Shown here piece after piece: positions 42,265-52,726 of a stretch of DNA of 64,000 bases. This DNA comes from Cercis canadensis. Taxonomy: Eukaryota; Streptophyta; Magnoliopsida; Fabales; Fabaceae. The notes below the pieces were generated by a model. That model searched no databases, was not told where the DNA came from, and saw only the letters and a program-made list of their open reading frames with translations. The stretch covers positions 2,157 through 66,156 of the forward strand of contig QAOA01008324.1 of assembly GCA_003255065.1 (NCBI GenBank), read 5' to 3'. Numbering within the stretch: the stretch's first letter is position 1; each line of letters starts with the position of its first letter. A program made the position numbers and the translations under genes.

Positions 42265-44476
42265 TTATGGATGAAAAAAATATATATATAAATAAAGTAT
42301 TTTTTAAAAAAATAAAATGATAGTGTTTTTATTTATTTCTTATTAAAGAGGAAGAACCTAATTGCATGCCCTAAATTATGCAATTAATTAAGGTGAAGTC
42401 TATTATAAGAGAAAATCTATCTCTGTGGTCGAATAATGGGCGTCTGTACGTAGCATTTCAACACTAGCACTCAAAATTTAAGAAAATTGTTGTGAGCCCT
42501 TATTATCAATTATGTTAATTATAATGTTTCTATTATTTCTTTCAAATATTTTAAATTGAAATTCCATATATCACATAAGTTTAGAAGCGTAAACGAATTG
42601 ACCCATTTGAAGAGTAGTTCGTTTTGTTAGTTGTCAGTCATGGTCTTATCTCCATAGGCTAACTGATAGATGTCATATTCCTTGACTTTCATTTTTTCTT
42701 GCAATGAGAATATTTGAACTAATGCCCTTGACGAGGAATGGATAACCCAAGTATTCAGCATTATTTGATTCTTTAATTAATTTATTTTTTTTGGTTTTAA
42801 CGATAAGGGTATTCCCAAGCTAAATTTTTCTCAAAGTGATCTTATTGGCACATTTCACATCAGTGTAGTGAATTAAGGAGAATTTTAAAAAAATTCTCTG
42901 AGTATTGGCCTCAGGATTCAAATCTCAACTAATTTGAATAAACCTATTGCATCATTTTGACTAGGCCAATCCCTTAGGATTTGATACTTTATTGATGATA
43001 TAGGTTTTAGGTTTAAATCTTCTTACAAACAGCATTCTCATATCGAGAAAATTAGGCCTAATTTTTTATGCTCAAGCTCAACCATATAAAGCTTTATATA
43101 TAAATGGACTGGCTAGATTATTATTTTATTATTTTTTGATTTAAATATTATTTTTACAATAGAAAATATAAAAAAATAATTAAATTTGAAAAATGAAAAA
43201 AAAAATTAAAATCGAGCCGTAAAAAAAAAAATTCAATTTTTAAATGGTCCTGTAACATGCCTCATAAAAGATAGAAAAGAGAAAGAGGTATAATCCAAGA
43301 AAATTAGAGTGCACGGAGAACAATTAGAGTGCAGAGAGAACAAAAGCATACTTCCATGTGAGATTCTCCCCAAAGCCACATGGCTCTTACCTCAAATAAT
43401 ACAGTCCTACCTTCGATTGAACAATACAGAAGCAGAATGTCCGTTGCAATTTGTTTAAAAGATAAGGACATTTTTCACCTAACATATAGGAATGTGATAA
43501 ATTTTGATAACATTAATTATTATTGATTTAAAAACATTTAATTTTTATTGTTTATTTTTCAACAATTAAAATTAAATATTTTTTACATCAATAATTATTA
43601 TACTATTACGTCAAAAGATATAATATAAAATCTTAAAAATTAAATTTGTTTATAACATAAAATTTAAGAATTGAATTGATTTATAAATTAATTTTTTATA
43701 AAATTTATTCAAAATCATATTAACTAAAAAATTAGATTTATTTATGTAACATATTAAAATTTATAAATTCTATAACTTTTAATATAATTTCTCTTCAAAT
43801 CAGTTAAATTAATTTCTAATTATAAATCCAATCACTTTGGTGGAATCTTGCTCAGTGTCCTCCACCGAATTGTATTTTCCATTCGTTTCTTAGTTAAAAA
43901 ACACTAAACCCCCACATTGTTTCCTTTATAGTTATATTAATATATTAATGTAAAAGCTACCTCCTCTATGGACAAAAAAAAAAAATTTAAATAAACAGGT
44001 TACCAAAAAAAACAAAACAAGTAGTTGGTTGTCACACGGCACAATTTATAGGTATATTTTATAAATGTAAATAGTGAGTTTCCATTTGTTGTGTGAGGAT
44101 GAAAATGGGGTAGAATGACTAAAAAAATACAGTTTTATAAAATATTTATGCAAATGGGGTAATTTAGAAAAAAATTATCGATTTGAGACAATTTTAATTA
44201 AATTATTGATAGGCATATAGAAGAAGATATCACGCTATTTTGTAACTACTATAATTTTAAAAAGTACTGTGACTCATCATTTTCACGTTTTTTGAATAAA
44301 ATAATTTGTATAAAAAATTTATACAATGTTCTATTTTAGTAAATAGTTTTTCAAATTTTATTTTCTTAGTCAATTTGTCTCAAAATTGACACATAATTAT
44401 AAGTCCAACAATTGATGAGGAATGAACATACCATTACTAGAGCTGCTTGCTTGCCTAAGTCATCCGCAGCCTCTTC
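42265..44476. repeat. Noncoding tail of the UGT module, copy 3, and type I leader of I
   Basis: Aligns with 349-2200 through about 44100, then continues without the two elements found at 2243-3520 in copy 1. It gives the uninterrupted host sequence across those insertion sites (TTTTATAAAATATTTATGC). The last ~120 bp is the type I leader. No gene. Confidence 0.75.
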
Positions 44477-46785
44477 ATGAACATTAGCACTAGAAACACA
44501 ATCTCAGAGATGAGCATCCCAAGTGTGTTAGTTTTACCATTTCCAGCTCAAGGACATGTCAATTCCTTCATGAACTTGTCGCAAAAGTTAGCTGAACATG
44601 GCTCCAAAATCTTTTTTGTCAACTCAGAGTTCAACCACAAGCGAGTGATGGCTTCATCGGTGGAATCACAAGAAAGCCTTATGGGATCAAACATAAAATT
44701 TGTGTCAATCCCAGATGGTTTAGGACCTGAAGAAAACAGAAACGAAGTGGGTAAGTTATGTTGTGCAATATTGAACACCATGCCCGGTATGCTTGAGAAG
44801 CTTATATATGATATTTGTAAGGATGGGGATAATAGAATCAGTTGCATAGTTGCTGATGTGAATATGGGATGGGCCTTGGAAGTTGCTAGTAATCTGGGAA
44901 TCAGAAGAGCTGCCCTCTGGACTGCATCTGCAGCTATATTTGCATTGCAATACAGCATTCCATGGATGATTGATGATGGAATCATTGGTTGTAACGGTAA
45001 GATATATAATTTCATCAATATGTTTTCAGTAGTTCTAAGTACTATATTTTCTTAGTCATATCATTACCATGGTAAGTCATTCAAGTTTCACCATAAGATC
45101 AAACTATATTCTATGCCTCTTAATTTCCTAAAAATAGGATTAGAAATTTAGAATATATACTTTCACCATAAATCATCCAACTTTCATCTTAAGATCAAAA
45201 CATATTGTATATTTCATAACCATCCAAGTGTACTTTATAATTTCATAGAAATAAAAGAGGACTATGCTTAACACAAAATCTCTGTTTAAATATTAAGACT
45301 GAATTAGAATAAGAAAGAAGGGACCAGGGCCACTTTTGTGAGGAAATGTAAAGTAAGAGTAATGGGTTTAACATTTCTCCTAAATGAAATACACCAAAGC
45401 ATTACGATTTAATTAAGGAGTATAAAACATATTGAAGAATTTTAATTAAACATAAAAATATATAGCGCTGGCTGGCAACTTTTTTCCATTGCTTGAGCAA
45501 GGAGAACCAAAGTTGAAGACTGCTTAAAAAATTCTAAAGTGAATGGATTTTTAGTGACTCTATTAGATCAATAGCAGTGTATATATAAAAGACTTTAATA
45601 TCGGTACACTAGAATATGAAAATATAAATTGTAGTTATATATACCAACGATGACATTGACCAAAAAATAAAAGAAAATATTATGAATATTTTTTTTAAAA
45701 TAAAAAAGTAATATTTCAAAGATGAAAACTACGTACTTTTAGCCGCTTTACATAGGATATTTTAGTTTCTGTTATAATTCTCATCCCTCCCTCAACCACT
45801 TGCTTTATCTTTCATCTTTTTCATTTAAAAGATGCTTTAAATCCAAAATGGCTCTTTAGATATCATGCATTTCTGTCCAGCAGTACTTCATAGTTCTGTT
45901 AAATTGTTAATTAGTATATTATATACATCCTTCTTCAACATCTTTTTTTTTTTTTTTTTGGCATTGAAGGATCGCCTATCCAAAAAAGGACATTTCAGCT
46001 GTCTCCAAGTATGCCTATAATGCACACAGATCAAATTTGGTGGTCCACTATGGGTGACTCAGAGTGTCAGAAGCAGATTTTTGACTATCACAAGGGCTTC
46101 ACACAAATTTTAAATTCAACAGAGTGGTGGCTTTGCAACACCACTTACGAACTTGAACCGGGACCATTATCTTTCTTGCCAAATCTCTTACCAATTGGCC
46201 CTTTTTTGGGANTGGTTGGATCAACAACCACCTTGTTCTGTCATATACGTTGCCTTTGGTAGTTTCACTCTTTTCAACCCAAACCAGTTCAAAGAACTAG
46301 CTATTGGACTTGAACTCATCAGCAAGCCTTTTCTTTGGATTGTGCGTTCAGATGTCAACAACAGCACAAAGAATGAATACCCAGATGAATTTCAGGGAAA
46401 TCTTGGGAAAATTGTTGGATGGGCACCTCAAAGGCAAGTGTTAAGCCACCCTGCCACAGCTTGCTTTATTAGCCACTGTGGTTGGAATTCTACCATTGAA
46501 GGTTTGTGTAATGGAGTGCCTTTCTTGTGTTGGCCATATTTTGGGGATCAACATTTTAATAAGCATTACATTTGTGATGAGTGGAAGGTTGGGATGGGAT
46601 TTGACTCAGATGAGAAAGGAATTGTGTCAAGTGGGGTGATTAAAAAGAAAGTGGAGCAACTGATTAATGATGAAAATATAAGAATTAGGTCTATGAAACT
46701 GAAGGAGATTCTCATAAATAACATAATAGAAGGTGGCCGGTCTTCTGAGAATTTCAGTAAGTTTGTCAAGTGGTTGAAAGAATAA
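44477..46785 (+). CDS. UGT83A-like UDP-glycosyltransferase, interrupted by an N (copy I)
   Basis: Exon 1 is 44477-44996, beta type and open (PAQGH; IVADVNMGWALEVA). The intron is 44997-45969, GT..AG. Exon 2 is 45970-46785. Exon 2 begins beta type (STMGDSECQKQIFDYHKGFT) up to an N at 46212, where about 62 bp is missing. It resumes as alpha type (FNPNQFKELAIGLELISKPF). The PSPG box from WAPQRQVL to FGDQ is complete, with HCGWNSTIEG. Apart from the gap both parts are open to the TAA. It may be one true hybrid gene, or two genes fused by the assembly. The predicted role is UDP-glucose transfer to a small acceptor. Functional status cannot be decided from this sequence. Confidence 0.7.
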
Positions 46786-47773
46786 GGATAATCTTCTTGA
46801 TGCTGAAGTAAGAAAAATCACATTCACCTTGAACATTTCTTGAAGAAAAAATCAGGTCCTCCTGAATTGGTAAATTATATGTTCGATCGATATAGTTTTG
46901 GTTAGACAATTTTTACATTTTTATTTATAATTGTAATAAACTCTACGTGTTAATTTGGTTCTTAGTTTTTGAATTGTGTTAATTTTTAGTTGTAATAATG
47001 TTACATCAAACTCAAATTATTCATTGTATTTTACTTACTATGGAATTATGTATTTTTTCTTCTTTTACATGNATTATAAACTCTACCTGTTAAGTCGGTT
47101 GCTAATTTTTGAATTTTGTTAATTTAGTTCTAATAATGTTACATCAAACTCAAATTATTGATTGTATTTTAATTACTATGTCATTATGTGTTTTTTCTTC
47201 TTTTACATGGTGGCATGGGAGATGGATTTGAACCATTGAACTTCGGCAAATTACTTAAACCCTAAATTACCACATTACACCTAGTAGATAACTACTTTAT
47301 TGTCTAGTTTCTATTGAATAAAGAATGAGTACAATCTAATATTGACCCATAAATCCTTAAGGTCCAATCGAACCCAATAACTCCCAGCCCAAGCCAGTCT
47401 TAACAGCATTATAACCTTCGCACCTCTTACATCATTATAAATAGCACACTCTTGCTGGTATGCACACTTTTTGCACACCTCTATATATTGCAGTTACCAA
47501 CTCGGCACAACCGTTAACTTGGGCATTAGAATGCAGGTGTGAACACACTTAGTTTAAGCTCACATGCTCTATTTGTGCATATACTTTATCAAACACTTGA
47601 CCTTCGACCCCGCACTTGCTGACCTACTAATTGTCAACACAGGCATTGTCATGAGGGGTGCCAACTGCCAAGTGAGGACCAAAATTGACTTATTGGTTAT
47701 AGTTCCAATAATATTAATGGATGAGGAAATGAACATGCAAGAGCTGCATTCCTAATTTATCTACTGTCTCTTC
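46786..47773 (+). promoter_or_regulatory. Two joined UGT 3' flanks around N 47072, and type II promoter of J
   Basis: 46925-47071 and 47073-47210 are two versions of the same UGT 3' flank placed in series across an N. The first resembles the flank of F and the second that of E, so a unit is probably missing or collapsed here. A type II promoter follows, with TATAAATA at 47436-47443. The short open frame at 47564-47755 lies in the leader and matches the leader of F; I do not call it a gene. Confidence 0.6.
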
Positions 47774-48070
47774 TTGGACATCAACACTGGAAACACAATT
47801 TCAGATATATGCATCCCAAATGTGCTAGTTTTACCATTTCCAGCTCAAGGAGACGTCAATTCTTTCATGAACTTGTCACGAAAGTTAGCTGAACATGGCT
47901 TCAGCAAAATCATTTTTGTGAACTCAGATTTCATTCACAGCTCACAAGCGAGTGATGGATTCATCGAACAAATCGCAAGAGAGCCTAACAGGATCAAACA
48001 TAAAAATTTGTCCATTTTTGGGCAATTCCAAGTCTTTTCCAAAATTATGGTTAACTTAACATACACATGA
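47774..48070 (+). pseudogene. UGT83A-like exon 1 fragment (copy J)
   Basis: A truncated exon-1 copy that lacks the early stop of A, C and H. The position of the usual first ATG is TTG (47774-47776). The catalytic His is Asp: GGAGACGTC gives PAQGDVNSF. A 3-nt insertion adds Ser after GF, and further insertions near 47938 shift the sequence. UGT homology ends at the same place as in the other fragments. There is no exon 2. Confidence 0.82.
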
Positions 48071-49046
48071 TTACTCGTAGTTATGGATGAAAAATAAAAA
48101 ATAAATTTTTTTTTAATAAAATGATAATGTTTTTATTTATTTCTCATTAAAGAGGAAGAACCTAATTGCATGCCTTAAATTATGCAATTAATTAAGGTGA
48201 AGTCTATGATAAGAGAAAATCTATCTCTATGGTCGAATAAAGGGTGTCTGTATGTAGCATTTCAACGCTAGTATTCAAATTTTTTTAAAAAATTGTTGTG
48301 GACCCTTATTATGAATTATGTTAATTGTAATGTTTCTATTATTTCTTTTAGATATTTTAAATTGAAATTCCACATATCACATAAGTTTAGAAGTGTAAAT
48401 GAACCGACCCATTTGAAGAGCAGTTCGTTTTGTTAGTTGTCAGTCATAGTCCTATCTCCAAATTCCCTGGCCCTTTATTAATATAGACTAACTGATAGAT
48501 GTCATAATCCTTGACATTCATTTTTTTTTCTTGCAATGAGAATATTTGAACTAATGCCCTTGACGAGGAATGGATAACCCAAGTATTCAGCATTATCTGA
48601 TTCTTTTATTTATTCATTTTTTTGGTTTTAATGGTGAGAGTATTCTTGGACCAAATTTTATGCACCAAGACTAAGTTTTTCTCTGAGTGATCTTAATGAC
48701 ACACTCCACATCGGCCTAATGCATTAAGGAGAATATACAAAAATTTCTCTAAGTACTATCCCTAAAATTCAAATCTTAACTAATTTGAATAAATTTATTG
48801 TATCATGTCGATCAGGCCAAACTTTTAGGGTTTGATACTTTATTGATGATATAGGGTTTAGGTCTCAAGCTCGGCCATATAAAGCTTTTATATATAAATG
48901 GTCTGACCCGATTATTATTAAAATAATCCAATTTAAAAAATGAAAAAAGATAAAAATTGAGCCGTAAAAAAAATAATCCAATTTTTAAATGGTCATGTAA
49001 CATGCCTCATTTAAGATAGAAAAGAGAAAGAGGTATAATCCAAGAA
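48071..49046. repeat. Noncoding tail of the UGT module, copy 4 (shortened)
   Basis: Follows copies 1-3 with internal deletions (for example around 48860-48930) and stops matching at about 49046, inside AAAGAGGTATAATCCAAGAA. After that the sequence is unique and leads to the aspartic protease gene. Confidence 0.75.
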
Positions 49047-49746
49047 TGCCTCGCCACGTGGGGTGCCCTTTACCAACTGCAACTTTTATTGAGCTTTTCT
49101 TGTGCACATTTTGGTGTGCAGTGTACACCCTTTATTAACTTCTAGATTCCACCAAACTACAACTCCTAAGTTGGGTTTTGCTCTACTGCCACCTTCTCCA
49201 TCTTCTGTTAACTGTTGAGTGCTTAGCTCATAATAATGAGTCAAAATGTGTAATATCAGTTTTTTTTGGGAAAAAAATTTAATATATGTTATGCTTTCAT
49301 TCACAGAAAAAAGTAAATGAATTCAACTTTTGAGCATGAATATGAATTTTGGAGAGAAGAGGAAAAAAACAAAACGTGATTATGGATAAATTTAAAATAA
49401 GTTGGACTTTCAATTTACAGAATTGTAAAATCAATAGCCTGTGAATGATGACAGATGTCGTAACCATAGCAATGACATCTAACCTCTCAACTTCGGCTCA
49501 GAAAGTAATGGCATGACATGTGAGTTTGATATCCGAAGATAAGATAAATTTTATGATGCTTAATATCATGTGCAGCAAAAACCAAAACGACAAAGTTTAG
49601 GGGTAGGACTAGGGAGTCCATGTCACCATTTGGAGCTCTTGCAAGTTGCCATGTCAAAACTACCGTTGGTGGCAAGTATTGTTAATACTCAAGGTCTCAA
49701 TGTTAATTATCTTGTCCACTCACCCTGAAAACAGAGAAGCAATCCA
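49047..49746 (+). promoter_or_regulatory. Upstream region of the aspartic protease gene with a G-box
   Basis: Unique sequence. A G-box (CACGTG in CGCCACGTGGGG) lies at 49055-49060, about 690 bp before the ATG. No convincing TATA box was seen near the start. G-boxes bind bZIP/bHLH factors, but whether this one acts on the protease gene is inference. Confidence 0.4.
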
Positions 49747-51153
49747 ATGGCTTCTTCGCACATTCTCTCTCTGTTCTGTTTCTTCTCCGTCATTGTCTTT
49801 ACTTCATCATCCTCATCCACCATTACCATTCCCCTGTCAGCTCTATTCACCAAACACTCATCCTCAGACCCATTTCAGACCCTCAAAGTCGTTGCCTCTG
49901 CTTCTCTAACCAGAGCCCATAACATCAAGCACCGAAAATCCAATTCAACTTCTTCTTACCTTATCAAAACACCAGTTAACCCCAAAAGCTATGGAGGGTA
50001 CTCCATTGATCTTAAATTTGGAACCCCACCTCAAACAATTCCTTTCGTTCTGGACACAGGAAGTAGCCTCGTCTGGTTCCCCTGTACCTCTCACTATGTT
50101 TGTTCCAGATGTTCCTTCCCAAACATTGACGCAACAAAAATCCCCAAGTTTATTCCTAAGAGTTCATCCTCAGCGAAGATTCTAGGTTGCAAAAGCCCAA
50201 AATGTGGATGGATTTTCGGTCCCAATGTTAAATCTCGATGCCAAGACTGCAAACCCGATGCCCAGAATTGCACACAGAGCTGCCCTCCTTATATAATTCA
50301 GTATGGTTTGGGATCAACACTTGGTCTATTGCTCTCAGAAAATCTTGATTTTCCTGAGAAAATTGTGCCTGATTTTCTTGTCGGGTGCTCCTTCATGTCG
50401 ATCCGCCAACCAGCTGGAATCGCCGGGTTTGGTCGCGGCCCACAATCCCTGCCCTCACAGATGGGTCTCAAGAGATTCTCTTACTGTTTGCTGTCTCACC
50501 GCTTCGACGACACGCTGGAAAGCAGTGACCTCATTTTGGAGAGTGGGTCCACCAGGGACGCCAAGACTCAAGGCCTTAGCTACACACCGTTTCACAAAAA
50601 CCCAGCTGTGAAAAACTCTGCATTCCGTGAGTACTATTATGTAACTCTTCGCAAAGTCATCGTGGGCAAACAGCGAGTGAAGATTCCATACAAGTTTCTG
50701 GTGATAGATTCCGATGGCAACGGGGGTTCCATAGTGGACTCTGGCTCCACACTTACATTCATGGAAAAGCCCATTTTTGATTTGGTGGCACAAGAATTCG
50801 AGAAACAGATGGCTAATTATACAAGAGCAAAAGACGTTGAAGCTCAATCTGGTTTGAGGCCCTGTTTCGATATATCGGCACAGAAATCAGTATCTTTATC
50901 TTTCCCGGAATTAACTTTCCAATTTAAAGGAGGTGCCAAAATGGCATTGCCTTTAACCAACTATTTCTCTTTGGTCGGTAAATCCGCTGCGGCGTGCTTG
51001 ACCATTGTCACCGATAATGTCGTCGCTCCGGCGCTGAATGGCGGGCCGGCGATAATTTTCGGTAATTTTCAGCAGCAGAACTTCTACGTGGAATATGACT
51101 TGGAAAATGAGAGGCTTGGATTTCGGCCTCAAAGTTGCAAAAAGACTGTTTAG
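49747..51153 (+). CDS. Secreted plant aspartic protease (A1B, nepenthesin-like), intronless
   Basis: 468 aa, uninterrupted. The N-terminus is a probable signal peptide (residues 1 to about 24, hydrophobic core LSLFCFFSVIVF followed by a Ser-rich stretch). The mature part has both catalytic motifs of pepsin-like proteases: VLDTGSSLVWFPC with Asp103, and IVDSGSTLTF with Asp331. Between them is a Cys-rich insert (about residues 113-180) typical of nepenthesin-type enzymes, and the motif AGIAGFGRG at 224-231. The C-terminal IIFGNFQQQNFYVEYDLEN and LGFRPQSC close the fold. It would hydrolyse proteins in the cell wall or vacuolar route; the substrate is unknown. It resembles the Arabidopsis At3g52500/At4g16563 group (from memory). 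It is a lone non-UGT gene set in the array. Start chosen: first ATG, giving a complete signal peptide. Confidence 0.95.
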   Translation: MASSHILSLFCFFSVIVFTSSSSSTITIPLSALFTKHSSSDPFQTLKVVASASLTRAHNIKHRKSNSTSSYLIKTPVNPKSYGGYSIDLKFGTPPQTIPFVLDTGSSLVWFPCTSHYVCSRCSFPNIDATKIPKFIPKSSSSAKILGCKSPKCGWIFGPNVKSRCQDCKPDAQNCTQSCPPYIIQYGLGSTLGLLLSENLDFPEKIVPDFLVGCSFMSIRQPAGIAGFGRGPQSLPSQMGLKRFSYCLLSHRFDDTLESSDLILESGSTRDAKTQGLSYTPFHKNPAVKNSAFREYYYVTLRKVIVGKQRVKIPYKFLVIDSDGNGGSIVDSGSTLTFMEKPIFDLVAQEFEKQMANYTRAKDVEAQSGLRPCFDISAQKSVSLSFPELTFQFKGGAKMALPLTNYFSLVGKSAAACLTIVTDNVVAPALNGGPAIIFGNFQQQNFYVEYDLENERLGFRPQSCKKTV

Positions 51154-51904
51154 GAGTTCGCAACAACAGTTTCACTCCAGAGGGTTAAGTTCAGTGATTC
51201 ATTGTTGATCTCACCCATTGCAGCGGATTGTGCGGTGGAAATGGTGGCCGTGGGACAGCGGCGCTAGCATGACGGTCGTAAATGCAAGTGCATGGTTGTA
51301 GCGGGATTGCGGCGGCGACCGTTTATTTTTAATTTTTAGTTGTAAATTTTATTTAATGAGGGAACATGGAGTAGGCAAAACTTATTGATTTTATTATCGC
51401 AAAATAATTTATTTAATCTATTAATAATGTTCAATAAATGCTCATTGCAGAAAAGTTATAATTAAATATATATCATTAGTTCATCAAAAATAATTATCAT
51501 GTTGAAATTGTATTAAAGACGATATATGGGCTCTGAAAATTACATGGCGGCTCAATGGTATTCAGCAATTTTTATTTTTTTTAAAAAAAAGACTGCTATT
51601 GCTAGCCAATATGTTCTGTAGCTGTCGACGAGGCAATTAATGTTGCTTTCAGCTGTGATTTCTAAATGATCCCTGGAGTGTGTTAATTTATTTTTCTTCT
51701 CAAAGAAGCAGTATATATATTCTTTAATCTTTATTGCGTTCTTCCTTCATCAATTGAGCGAAAAAGGGCTTCTTTTCATATAGGATCTATTCCTTTTCAT
51801 GTTATTTCACGAAAGCTTTCTTTCAAGGGTGGGGAAGGTAAAGCTTTTGTTCTTTCTTCTTTGTTTTATGGTGCATTATTTGCGTTACTTTTTTGTCCTC
51901 TTTC
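51154..51904. other. 3' flank of the protease gene, no further gene
   Basis: Begins with a GC-richer patch (51220-51320, several GCGGCG-like words) of unknown nature, then turns AT-rich. Polyadenylation-type signals are possible (AATAAATG at about 51433). UGT module sequence resumes at about 51903 without a gap. Confidence 0.5.
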
Positions 51905-52120
51905 ATGAAAGTTAGTTAAACATGGCTCCAAAATCATTTTTGTGAACTCAGATTTCATTTACAAGCGAGTGATGAATTCATCGATTAAATCGCAAGGTAG
52001 CCTAAGGGGATCAAACATAAATTTTTTTGTCTATTTTTGGGAAATTCCAAGTCTTTTCCAAAATTATTCTAAACTTAACACACACATGATTACATGTAGT
52101 TATGGATGAAAAAAAAAAGT
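51905..52120 (+). pseudogene. UGT83A-like exon 1 fragment (copy L)
   Basis: Fifth copy of the truncated exon. It lacks the start and the PAQGH region and begins at ESX-KLVKHGSKIIFVNSDF. UGT homology ends at GSNI as in A, C and H. Its junction with the protease 3' flank at about 51903 may be an old recombination breakpoint. Confidence 0.8.
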
Positions 52121-52726
52121 ATTTTTTTAAATAAAATGATAGTGTTTTTATTTATTTCTTATTAGAGAGGAAGAAGCTACTTGCATGCCCTAAATTATGC
52201 AATTAAGGTGAAGTCCATGATAAGAGAAAATCTATCTGAATGCTCGAATAATGGATGTCTAGCATTTCAACACTAGTATTCAAATTTTTAAAAAATTGTT
52301 GTGAGCCTTTATTATGAATTATGTTAATTATAATGTTTCTATTATTTCTTTCAAATATTTTTAATTGAAATTTTATATATCACATAAGTTTAGAAGTGTA
52401 AATGAACTGACCCATTAGAAGAGAGTACGTTTTGTTAGTTGTCAGACATAGACTTATCTCTAAATTTCCCAACCTTCTATTAATATAGACTAACTGGTAG
52501 ATGTCGTATTCCTTGACATTCATTTTTTCTTGCAATGAGAGTATTTGAACTAATGAGAATATTTCATTGACTTTCCATCTGTTGAGTGAGGGCCAAAATT
52601 GATGCACTAATAATTATAAGTCCAATAATTGATGAGGAATGAACATACAACTACTAGAGCTGCTTGCTTGCCTAAGTTATCCGCAGCCTCTTCATAGACA
52701 TTAGCACTAGAAACACGATCTCAGAG
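52121..52726. repeat. Partial UGT module tail and type I leader of M
   Basis: Matches the module from about 380 to 800, then jumps at about 52565 to the type I leader (CCATCTGTTGAGTGAGGGCC). It thus lacks ~1.5 kb of the tail present in copies 1-3. The first ATG position before M reads ATA (52694-52696). Confidence 0.7.

Noticed and set aside
47564-47755. 63-codon frame in the leader of J
   Set aside because: Similar to the F leader by duplication; no evidence of coding constraint, so it is reported only as leader sequence.
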